A DNA stretch of 64,000 nucleotides, from positions 62,001 through 126,000 of the forward strand of contig PCBI01000019.1 of NCBI GenBank assembly GCA_002730875.1. The letters are read 5' to 3'. Position 1 is the stretch's first letter; every line of letters begins with the position of its first letter. Below the pieces are notes generated by a model. The model saw only the letters and a program-made list of their open reading frames with translations, ran no database searches and was not told where the DNA came from. A program made the position numbers and the translations under genes. Of the stretch, positions 53,289 through 60,850 are shown in pieces. This DNA comes from Spirochaetaceae bacterium. GTDB lineage: Bacteria > Spirochaetota > Leptospiria > Leptospirales > Leptonemataceae.

Positions 53289-54278
53289 ATGTACACCGGC
53301 TTCTATGCAAGACTTGTTGCTACCGCCTTCTTCTGGTCGTTGGCTTTCTATTCTGTAACAGCAGTGGTGGAGCTTTTTCCGGTGTATCTGGCTGCTTTCT
53401 TTCGTTTCTTCTTTGCCAGTCTTTTCCTTTCTATCCTGACCACGCTCTACGGAGGATGGCCTTCGCTTCGCACCTGGAGCGATTTCAGAGACCTGCTTTT
53501 TCTCGGCTTCGTAGGCGTATTTCTGTACAACCTGTGCTTCTTTCTGGGAATCAAGCTGAGCGATCCGGTTACAGGGTCGTTGATTGTGGCTGCGAATCCA
53601 GCAGTGACGGCCCTGGTTAGTAGTGTCTGGAAGAAGGAGCATTCAGGTATCCTGCGCTGGTTGGGCATACTGCTTTCGTTTTGCGGTCTGCTTCTGGTGT
53701 TCAGCCAGGGATCTCTGGAAATCCTCGCTCGCCTGGACTTCAGGATCGGAGATCTCTTTATCTTTGGCGCAAGCATCTGCTGGGCTTTCTATTCGGTAAA
53801 AGGAAAGGAAGTGCTTCAATCGCAACCTGTCCTTGGCACCACTACCGTGGCCTGCCTGATCGGCGCTATGCTGCTGTTACCCATGGGCCTGGCGGAATAC
53901 CAGGGACTTCTGCCTGATTTTTCTGATCAGGCGGACTCCGTGACGAGCCAGCGGTACCCCGAACCGTGGTCCATGCTCGACCTGTCGCGCAATGGCTTCG
54001 TCTGGCTGCATCTCATGTATCTCGGGTTCTTCGCATCTGGTGTGGCCTTTCTGTTCTGGTATCAGGGGGTTCGCGCCCTGGGGGCTCCCCGGGCTTCCGT
54101 CTTCATCAATCTGGTTCCGGTTTTTGCCATGCTGCTATCGATTGGCATGGGTACGTGGCCTCATCTGTATCAATGGCTCGGCGCCGCGGTGGTCCTTGCC
54201 GGTGTCTACATCACTTCGAGATCAGCGATACCGGTGGCCTCTAACGTTGGAGATGATTCAGGCGCGCAATCAGGGTAG
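53289..54278 (+). CDS. EamA/DMT-family transporter
   Basis: A 329-residue protein with ten membrane helices arranged as two EamA repeats: first repeat about 5-135 (FFWSLAFYSVTAVVELFPVYLAAFFRF), second about 150-310 (RIGDLFIFGASICWAFYSVKGKEV). Members move amino acids, nucleotides or other metabolites across the inner membrane, often outward. The substrate cannot be told from sequence. A loop of about 35 residues between helices 6 and 7 (GLLPDFSDQADSVTSQRYPE) is longer than usual. The gene stands alone. Confidence 0.92.
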   Translation: MYTGFYARLVATAFFWSLAFYSVTAVVELFPVYLAAFFRFFFASLFLSILTTLYGGWPSLRTWSDFRDLLFLGFVGVFLYNLCFFLGIKLSDPVTGSLIVAANPAVTALVSSVWKKEHSGILRWLGILLSFCGLLLVFSQGSLEILARLDFRIGDLFIFGASICWAFYSVKGKEVLQSQPVLGTTTVACLIGAMLLLPMGLAEYQGLLPDFSDQADSVTSQRYPEPWSMLDLSRNGFVWLHLMYLGFFASGVAFLFWYQGVRALGAPRASVFINLVPVFAMLLSIGMGTWPHLYQWLGAAVVLAGVYITSRSAIPVASNVGDDSGAQSG

Positions 54279-54445
54279 ACGGCAGTGACGGTCTGGGGGA
54301 AGTTCTACGCCATAGGGTCGTGACTTCGCTATTGTTGGCATCGATGGTTCCGGCGGTTTCGCACGTTCTCCAGGTCGATTTCTTCGAGAAAAGGAGGCTT
54401 TGACAAGAGTCTGGCCAGATTCTATTCCAGATACTATTCCAGGGA

Positions 54446-55042
54446 CTATTCCAGGGACTTTCTTTCGCGGATGGAACGAGCAAGGGTTCCTTTGTCTGCA
54501 TATTCGATACTGGCCCCGGTGGCGATGCCATGGGAGATTCGTGTGAAGCGAAAGCCACGATCGGCAAACATCTCCGAGATATAATGGGCCGTGGCGTCGC
54601 CTTCCAGTGTGGGGTTCGTAGCTACAAAGATTTCGTCAAAAGGATGTGTTTCGATGCGCCTGGCGAGTTCTTCGATCCGTAGATCCTCCGGCCCGACGCC
54701 GTCCAGAGGAGAAAGGGCTCCCATCAACACATGATACAGACCGTGGAATTCGCCTGTATCTTCAATAGAAAACACATCGGAAGGGTCCTCTACCACACAA
54801 AGCAGTCGCTGATCCCGTTGCGGATCGGAACAGATATGGCATAATTCCGCTTCGGCCAGACCGCCGCACTGGGAGCAGAAGCGAACTTCCCGGCGAAGAG
54901 TGGCAATGGAATCGCTGAGGCGTTTGCTGATTTCAGGGTCTGACTTTAAGATGTGAAAGGCAATTCTACGGGCGGATTTCTTACCCACTCCGGGCAGGGA
55001 GCCCAGTACATCCACCAGTTGTTCCAGAGCCGGGAAATGCAT
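54446..55042 (-). CDS. recR: Recombination protein RecR
   Basis: A 198-residue RecR, which with RecF/RecO loads RecA at gaps during recombinational repair. The N-terminal HhH (LGSLPGVGKKSARRIAFHIL), the zinc finger Cys56-x2-Cys59 ... Cys68-x2-Cys71, and the Toprim domain (LLCVVEDPSDVFSIEDTGEFHGLYHVL) are present. Its ATG shares one base with the ybaB stop codon (TAATG), so translation is coupled. It is the third gene of the conserved dnaX-ybaB-recR operon. Confidence 0.98.
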   Translation of the reverse strand: MHFPALEQLVDVLGSLPGVGKKSARRIAFHILKSDPEISKRLSDSIATLRREVRFCSQCGGLAEAELCHICSDPQRDQRLLCVVEDPSDVFSIEDTGEFHGLYHVLMGALSPLDGVGPEDLRIEELARRIETHPFDEIFVATNPTLEGDATAHYISEMFADRGFRFTRISHGIATGASIEYADKGTLARSIRERKSLE

Positions 55043-55368
55043 TATCCAAACATTCCGCCCAACCCGGGAATATCCATACCCGTAGCGGATCGGATTTCAT
55101 GGGCCACCGCCTCTTTCATCCTGGCCTGTGCATCGTTTACGGCGCCCGTCACCAGTTCTTCCATCAGGTCTTTTTCTTTCGGATCAAGCAAGCGTTCGTC
55201 CACATTGACCGAAAGAAGTTTTCCCGAACCGTCCATTCTGGCGCTTACCATTCCGGCCCCGGCTTCGCCGGTAACAGTGATTCGTTCTATCTTCTTTTTC
55301 GCTTCTTCCATCTTGGATTTCATTCCTCCAAGATTCTTGAACATCTCCGCAAAACTCATATTTTCCAT
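55042..55368 (-). CDS. ybaB: YbaB/EbfC nucleoid-associated protein
   Basis: A 108-residue member of the YbaB/EbfC family, a small dimeric DNA-binding protein. The typical GGMKSKMEEAKKKIERITVTGEAGAGMV N-terminal region, the VSARMDGSGKLLSVNVD strand and the EELVTGAVNDAQARMKEAV helix are all visible. AGGAGG precedes the start. It sits between dnaX and recR on the minus strand, its usual place, and overlaps recR by one base. Confidence 0.97.
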   Translation of the reverse strand: MENMSFAEMFKNLGGMKSKMEEAKKKIERITVTGEAGAGMVSARMDGSGKLLSVNVDERLLDPKEKDLMEELVTGAVNDAQARMKEAVAHEIRSATGMDIPGLGGMFG

Positions 55369-55452
55369 GATATCCTCCTGACCAATTACTCTGGCCGAAA
55401 CGTCCCTTTTTGCCGGGTTCGTTATCCATTAATATCCATTGGCGGAGCCAGG

Positions 55453-56976
55453 TCACTCATCGGGCTCATGGGGGACGCTGTCCGGATCCACCATTGTTCC
55501 AAGAAACTGCTTTTGCAGTTCATCTTCAATCGGAATCGAATCGCTCTGGCCTGATTTTTGTGAGTCATTGCCCGAGTTTTGAGCGCCGGCGGGACCGCTG
55601 TTTCGCTGATTGGCATTGGGATCTGTAGAGTGAGCGGAGGACGGTCCCTGACTCCCGCCAGGTCTGGTTCCAGGAGCGGTCGGACTTCGGAAGTTTGACG
55701 CCGCGGGCCCGGCGCCGGCCCCGGGCTGTTGCGTAGCCGATTGCGAAGCATCCTCGGTTAAATCGGCCATCAGGTCCTCGCTACGTCTGGAGTCCTGGCC
55801 GGCAAGACTAACGCTGAGTTTTTGAATCTTGCTAAGAAGCGCGCTAACTGAGGGCTTCTTGAGGCGATCATGAATCTTTAGCAATTCCATTTCGATGAGT
55901 ATTCTGGACTCGTACGAATTTCTTAGTTTCAAAAAGAAGGCAGTGGTCAGCAGGCCGTGGATCTCGTCGAAAATCAGCGAAATCCTGGCGGGATCAAAGT
56001 TCAATGCCCGGGACTTAATATTTTGTATCTGACTACCCGGTATTCCCAGAAAGTCCGAGTCTTCCACTCCCGAGCGAATGTATCGCAGGATGCGAAGATG
56101 GTCCAGGTAATCCCATATGAAACGATTCAGGTCGCCGCCCTGATCGAATATCTCCATCACCGGGCTGGCCAATTCCTGCGAAGGCGTTTGCGGGTCCATG
56201 AGTAGTTCGGTAAGTTTTAGAAAGAGCTCCAGCGGATAAACGCCGGCAAGCTCGCGGACCTTCTCCGCCGTAACGTTGTTTCCACAGAAACTTATGGCCT
56301 GCTCCAGAAAGCTCAGACTATCGCGCACGGAGCCGTCGCCTTTTCGTGCGATCCAGAACAATGCATCGTTTTCGGCTTCGATCTTTTCCGTTTTGCAAAT
56401 ATGGGCCATGTACTCCTGGACCCGGTGCAAAGGAACCTTGCGAAAAGTAAATACCTGACATCGACTGAGTATGGTCTCGGGCACTTTGTTCAGTTCGGTG
56501 GTTGCCAGCACGAAAGCTGCATGCTCCGGCGGCTCTTCCAGGGTTTTTAGAAGCGCATTGAATGACTCGGTAGTAAGCATGTGTACCTCATCGATGATGT
56601 ACACCTTGCGTTTACTATTCATGGGCTGAAACTTCACGTTTTCGCGAAGCTCACGCACATCCTCGATCCGGCGATTGGAGGCGGCATCGATTTCAATGAC
56701 ATCCAGGGAGCGGCCATCGATTATCGATTTGCAGGATTCGCACTCATTGCAGGGCTCCCCTTTTTGAGGATTGGTGCAGTTGATTCTCCGTGCCAGGATG
56801 CGGGCGATTGTTGTCTTACCCACTCCCCGTGGGCCAAAGAAAAGATAGGCTGATCCGATACGATCCTCAAGGGCTGCATTCTGTAGTGCCCTGACGGCAG
56901 TGGCTTGTTCCACTACCTCCGAAAACTTGAGCGGTCTGTATTTGCGGGCCAGCACCAGATGAGCGGGGCGGGTCAT
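55453..56976 (-). CDS. dnaX: DNA polymerase III subunit gamma/tau
   Basis: A 507-residue DnaX from the ATG at 56976, where the conserved N-terminus VLARKYRPLKFSEVV begins (the frame is open back to 57102 through pth DNA). Walker A is GPRGVGKTT, the zinc site CTNPQKGEPCNECESC, Walker B IIDEVHM and sensor 1 ATTELNK. It loads the beta clamp. Residues from about 400 on are low-complexity Gly/Ser/Pro/Asn, so the tau-specific part is poorly conserved. No clear A-run slippage site for a gamma form was noticed. It heads the dnaX-ybaB-recR operon and is divergent from pth. Confidence 0.97.
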   Translation of the reverse strand: MTRPAHLVLARKYRPLKFSEVVEQATAVRALQNAALEDRIGSAYLFFGPRGVGKTTIARILARRINCTNPQKGEPCNECESCKSIIDGRSLDVIEIDAASNRRIEDVRELRENVKFQPMNSKRKVYIIDEVHMLTTESFNALLKTLEEPPEHAAFVLATTELNKVPETILSRCQVFTFRKVPLHRVQEYMAHICKTEKIEAENDALFWIARKGDGSVRDSLSFLEQAISFCGNNVTAEKVRELAGVYPLELFLKLTELLMDPQTPSQELASPVMEIFDQGGDLNRFIWDYLDHLRILRYIRSGVEDSDFLGIPGSQIQNIKSRALNFDPARISLIFDEIHGLLTTAFFLKLRNSYESRILIEMELLKIHDRLKKPSVSALLSKIQKLSVSLAGQDSRRSEDLMADLTEDASQSATQQPGAGAGPAASNFRSPTAPGTRPGGSQGPSSAHSTDPNANQRNSGPAGAQNSGNDSQKSGQSDSIPIEDELQKQFLGTMVDPDSVPHEPDE

Positions 56977-57033
56977 ATTGTAGACTCGCTGTTTTTTCCT
57001 TTTCGGGTCAAGTCCAACCTGGCCTCTGGCTCC

Positions 57034-57588
57034 ATGTCTGGCTCGCGATTGATGATTGTTGCCCTGGGAAATCCTGGAAACCAGTATGCCAGAACTCGCC
57101 ATAATGCGGGTTTTCTGGCTCTGGATCGATTCGCCGATGAGCTACCGCTTCCTGTTAGCTGGCGCACCAAGCATGACGGAGATCTGGCTGAAACCGAGCT
57201 TTTTTCTGTGAAGCTCTCCCTTTTCAAGCCCATGACCTACATGAATCGATCCGGCGGGCCGCTGCAGAAGGCCATGTCATCGGCTGGCGTATCTCAGCAG
57301 GATATCATTGTATTGCACGATGAGGTGGAATTACCGTTTGGCGAGGTCCGTCTTAAGAAGGATGGCGGTCACAAAGGCCATAACGGGCTTCGAGATATCA
57401 TGGCCCGTCTGGGCAACGGTGACTTCTACAGAATTCGGATTGGAGTGGGCCGGCCGGAAAGAGGGGAAATCGCATCCTATGTGCTGGGTAACTTTGGCCC
57501 GGAGGAGCTGCAGTCATTTGACTCGGTGGCCGAAAAAGTGAACCGCGAGATAGAGAATTGGATCAAGGGCCGGAAAAACGCCGGCTGA
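57034..57588 (+). CDS. pth: Peptidyl-tRNA hydrolase
   Basis: A 184-residue Pth that frees tRNA from peptidyl-tRNA released by stalled ribosomes. The start at 57034 is chosen; 57052 (MIVALGNPG) is a close alternative. Signatures are VALGNPGNQYARTRHNAGF with catalytic His23, KPMTYMNRSGGPLQ, LHDEVELPFGEVRLKKDGGHKGHNGLRD and RIRIGVGRP. It is divergent from dnaX with only about 57 bp between starts. The repeat array begins about 80 bp after its stop. Confidence 0.97.
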   Translation: MSGSRLMIVALGNPGNQYARTRHNAGFLALDRFADELPLPVSWRTKHDGDLAETELFSVKLSLFKPMTYMNRSGGPLQKAMSSAGVSQQDIIVLHDEVELPFGEVRLKKDGGHKGHNGLRDIMARLGNGDFYRIRIGVGRPERGEIASYVLGNFGPEELQSFDSVAEKVNREIENWIKGRKNAG

Positions 57589-57671
57589 GGTCGGTTAGGC
57601 GGGAATTCCTCGTTTCTTGATTGGGGGCAACCCGGGAAGCGTACATTGCCCGTGATAGCCGGCAGATATGT

Positions 57672-58116
57672 GACATAATATTCCTTATCTTCGCATACTA
57701 TGCCAGCGATAAGACATAATATAAGGTCTGTGGCCACATAATCTGGCTGGAAATACGTTACATAATCTTCAGGGGGAATGCAACATAATCAACAGACCGC
57801 GGGCGCTCCAGAGTGACATAATCTACGCCCGGTGAGTCTGATGAGACATAACGTGGCTGCCTTCGGTGCAACAAGGAGACTTAATACCGTTCCAACCCTG
57901 GCCAGAATGCGACATAATCCGCTGACTTTCGCGACCTTAATGCGACATAATCCATCCGCCTGGGGCGACCCTAATGCGACATAATCCACCCACTCGGCCC
58001 GTTCTAATGAGACATAATCCCGCGGCACTACGCGCACAATGAGACATACTCCCGCGGCACTGCGCGCCCGATGAGACATAATCCGCCGCCTCTGCAGCAG
58101 CTAATACGACATAATC
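57672..58116 (+). repeat. Array of about 15 GACATAATC units, ~33-bp period
   Basis: Direct repeats of GACATAATC, all in one orientation, begin at 57672, 57713, 57735, 57759, 57782, 57815, 57845, 57878, 57911, 57944, 57978, 58011, 58043, 58075 and 58108. From 57782 on, spacing is 30-34 bp (mostly 33). The best units share about 15 bp (AATG[C/A]GACATAATCC); the 18-bp remainders differ except for two near-identical ones before and after 58043. The left end is irregular and degenerate. It fills most of the 750-bp gap between pth and the serine hydrolase gene. Period changes of one base break every reading frame, so it is not a repeat protein. Function unknown. Confidence 0.9.
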
Positions 58117-58339
58117 AGTGCTCCGGCCGTTTCGTCCCCGATCGTATTCTCCGCGGAGCAGAGAGCCCGGATATTCTGTCGGCCCCCCCGTAAAAACCTC
58201 GGACAGGGAAGGTCGGTTCTGCCCAGGCATCAGTGCAGTGCAAAAAAGAATTGAAAGACATGCTTGGACGAATCATTTAGGCGATTCGATACGTTATTTT
58301 TGGAATTTTGGGGCACTTCTGGCCGATTTATAAAGGGAT

Positions 58340-59629
58340 ATGCCATTGATCATGGATGCAAAGGGAAACAAAATGGCTCGTCTGACTCCGTATGAGAGTG
58401 GGGCGCCGGCCCGGCCTCTGTTGAGCGCCGATCTAAAGCGAAAAATCTGGCACCGGGTCACTCTGGCCCTGCTTCTCATCGTTCCCATGCCCATGGCATC
58501 GGTTTTTTCCTATAAAGAGGCTTCCGATTCACTGCAGTTTCCGGAGGATAACCTGTTTCCCGATGTCGGACTTGAGGTTAAGCCGCCGGCCCGCACGGAT
58601 CGGGCCATCAGCTACGAGCCGCCCCGTGTCCGTCTAACGCAGGGTCACAGAGAAGCCCGCATTCAGCGGTCCCGTGCAGCCCTTCGAGCCGAGCAGGAAC
58701 TGCTCGGATACGTTAAGTCTGCTGTTTCTGATCATATAGTCCCCAGCGCCGCCGTTGAGATTTACCTGGAACAGCAGCCGGCGGTAAAGATCTATCAGGG
58801 CCTGGATGCTCATCGCAGCCAACCTATTGCATCGCTTACCAAGTCATTCACCGCTGTAGCTCTTATGACCCTCGTGGAAGACGGTCTGGTGGATCTGGAC
58901 GCTCCTATTTCGCGCTACGGAGTGCACGTAAGCCGAAGCGAGTTCGGCCAGATTACTGTGCGAGATTTACTTCTTCATACCTCCGGCATTTCTTATGGTA
59001 GCACTCTTCCTTCCTATGCCCCGGGGATTCGCCATCAGTATTCTAACGGCAACTACGCTCATTTGGCGACAATCATCGAGCATGCCAGTCGAATGAGTTT
59101 TCCCGAGTATCTGGAGAATGCTATATTCGAACCTCTGGGTATGCGTGATAGTTCGGCCAGCGAAGGGATTAAAGGTTCCTCTGGAATTTCCTCCAGTATA
59201 CACGATCTGGGTCGTTTTGGTCGTATGCTTCTAAATGGCGGTAGCCTGGAAGGAGCTCACATTCTTCGCCCGGAATCGATTCAAGAGATGATGCAGCCTC
59301 CGGCTTTCACGCCAGTAACCGATCACATGCAGTACTATGCCCACGGCTTTCGTGTGGAAGCCCACCATGGGCGCGTTAAGACTTTCTTCCATAGCGGATT
59401 GTGGAACGGCACCTTCTCCGAGATCTGTGTTTACCCGGAAGATCGTTCCGTAGTAATTCAACTCGCGAATCCGGTATCCTATCATTCCGAAGCTCTGGGC
59501 GGTTACCGCTACCGCGTTACTGTCCTTTCTGCTCGTTATGTGGACTTACTGGCGCGGAATTCCCTGGCTCCCACAGCCATGCAGCCAGTTACCGCACGTT
59601 TTCGTCCTGCAGAAGAAGCCCGCCCCTGA
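58340..59629 (+). CDS. Beta-lactamase-fold serine hydrolase
   Basis: A 429-residue protein of the beta-lactamase/class C (PF00144) family. An N-terminal hydrophobic segment (residues 40-55) is a signal anchor. The active site has Ser165-x-x-Lys168 (SLTK), Tyr234-Ser-Asn236 (YSN) and His351-Ser-Gly353 (HSG in place of KTG), the pattern of class C-related esterases, D-aminopeptidases and DD-peptidases. Residues 60-120 are a low-similarity linker. Such proteins cleave peptidoglycan peptides or esters in the envelope. AAAGGG precedes the ATG at 58340. It follows the repeat array. Confidence 0.9.
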   Translation: MPLIMDAKGNKMARLTPYESGAPARPLLSADLKRKIWHRVTLALLLIVPMPMASVFSYKEASDSLQFPEDNLFPDVGLEVKPPARTDRAISYEPPRVRLTQGHREARIQRSRAALRAEQELLGYVKSAVSDHIVPSAAVEIYLEQQPAVKIYQGLDAHRSQPIASLTKSFTAVALMTLVEDGLVDLDAPISRYGVHVSRSEFGQITVRDLLLHTSGISYGSTLPSYAPGIRHQYSNGNYAHLATIIEHASRMSFPEYLENAIFEPLGMRDSSASEGIKGSSGISSSIHDLGRFGRMLLNGGSLEGAHILRPESIQEMMQPPAFTPVTDHMQYYAHGFRVEAHHGRVKTFFHSGLWNGTFSEICVYPEDRSVVIQLANPVSYHSEALGGYRYRVTVLSARYVDLLARNSLAPTAMQPVTARFRPAEEARP

Positions 59630-59636
59630 TAGCCGA

Positions 59637-60110
59637 TTAGCCGGCCCTGCGGTCTTCCGGGTTGGTATCTCCAAGAATAGCGGAAGGGACCGCTACTTGT
59701 TTACAGCTTCCGTTTCGCAGTTCTACTGCCTGCTCTCTGGAGAAATGATTTGCGGCGGTGCGATCAAACTCGTAGTAGTTGCAGGTTAGTTCTTCGCCTT
59801 TTTCTATGTCGCGTACGGCTACGGACATTTCATGGTTCAAAGAGACTGTATTGGGAAAGTCCGAGTGGTTAAAGAATCGGGCGTCGTCGCCGCACAAAAC
59901 ATAACCCTTGCTGGCTTCGTTTAGATACCCGTACCGATCCACGTAGTCCCTTACTACTAAGGGCAATTGGCCCAGGGAACTCTCCGGCACTATCAGATCC
60001 AGCCCTGGCATCAGTTTCCAGACTACAGTGCCCTCCGAAATGAACTCACCCGAAAAAAGCCCCATACCATGGATGGCGCTACGCTCAATGTAGGTCTTGA
60101 CAAGCAGCAT
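59637..60110 (-). CDS. SET-domain protein
   Basis: A 157-residue protein with an almost complete SET domain and little else. It shows the N-terminal AIHGMGLFSGEFISEG block, the cofactor-site FFNHSDFPNT (NHS) and the C-terminal KGEELTCNYYEFD. SET proteins methylate lysines with S-adenosylmethionine; bacterial stand-alone ones have uncertain targets, such as ribosomal or DNA-binding proteins. It lacks a cysteine-rich post-SET tail. It is convergent with the serine hydrolase gene (8 bp apart) and divergent from the SprA-type gene. Confidence 0.88.
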   Translation of the reverse strand: MLLVKTYIERSAIHGMGLFSGEFISEGTVVWKLMPGLDLIVPESSLGQLPLVVRDYVDRYGYLNEASKGYVLCGDDARFFNHSDFPNTVSLNHEMSVAVRDIEKGEELTCNYYEFDRTAANHFSREQAVELRNGSCKQVAVPSAILGDTNPEDRRAG

Positions 60111-60226
60111 ATCTCTCCCCCGCGAAAGTCAGGTATCCCGGAAAGGGTATGATTTAAGTCAACATTTTCTGCGCTTCGCATAAAGTAGGACTGCCCTTTT
60201 TCCGAACAGATAGTGGATACCAGGCC

Positions 60227-60850
60227 ATGTCTCCCGCTATTGCCAGAATCATTGCAGACCCGAATCGGGACCTGCTGGGCATCATGTCCAACGGTATGGT
60301 GATTACCCGTCGGGTGCAGGATCCCGGATCTTCGGCGCTGCCCGGAGCGAATGCAAGGGGTGGGCCCAATGCCGCTGGGCCGGATCAGGCCGGTCAGTCG
60401 AATCCCACGGGCCCCTCCGAAGGCGGCCCCAACGGCACCAATCGTTTCGAACACCAGCTTTCTGATCAGGAAAAGGAAGTTCTGGAAGAGCTGAAAGCCA
60501 GGGACCGGGAAGTCCGCCAGCATGAGCAGAAGCATATGGCTGCTGCCGGTAGCCTGGCCAAAGGCGGCCCTCAGTATGACTACATTATCGGGCCGGACGG
60601 CAAGCCCTATGCCACCGGCGGCCGGGTCCGAATCGATACGAGTCCGGTGCCCGGAGATCCGGAAGCCACGGCGGCCAAAGCCGAGCAGATTCGCAGAGCG
60701 GCTACCGCTCCAGGGGACCCTTCCGGTCCGGATATGAAGGCTGCCCGAGATGCAGACAGCCTTCTGGCCACAGCATCAAAGCATTATCGACTCAACTCCC
60801 TCGATGGAGACGAGTCCAGCCAATCATACAGTTTGAAGCTCTGGGGCTAG
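60227..60850 (+). CDS. SprA-related putative metalloprotease
   Basis: A 207-residue protein of the SprA-related (PF12118, CJM1_0395) family. The conserved core is LKARDREVRQHEQKHMAAAG with the HExxH zinc motif at residues 99-103, followed by GGPQYDYIIGPDGKPYATGG and RIDTSPVPGDPEAT. Residues 30-72 are Gly/Pro/Asn-rich. There is no clear signal peptide. The family is predicted to be a zinc protease, without a proven substrate. Its stop codon overlaps the stop of the convergent Amt-MCP gene in the palindrome CTAG (60847-60850). Confidence 0.88.
   Translation: MSPAIARIIADPNRDLLGIMSNGMVITRRVQDPGSSALPGANARGGPNAAGPDQAGQSNPTGPSEGGPNGTNRFEHQLSDQEKEVLEELKARDREVRQHEQKHMAAAGSLAKGGPQYDYIIGPDGKPYATGGRVRIDTSPVPGDPEATAAKAEQIRRAATAPGDPSGPDMKAARDADSLLATASKHYRLNSLDGDESSQSYSLKLWG

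Noticed and set aside
57672..58116. Reading the GACATAATC array as a CRISPR
   Set aside because: The conserved core is 9-15 bp, shorter than CRISPR repeats; remainders are about 18 bp and partly alike; no cas genes are in the window.
57789..58230. Minus-strand open frames of about 97 codons through the repeat array
   Set aside because: Repeat spacing of 32, 33 and 34 bp shifts the frame between units, so the apparent repeat peptides are by-products of the DNA repeat.
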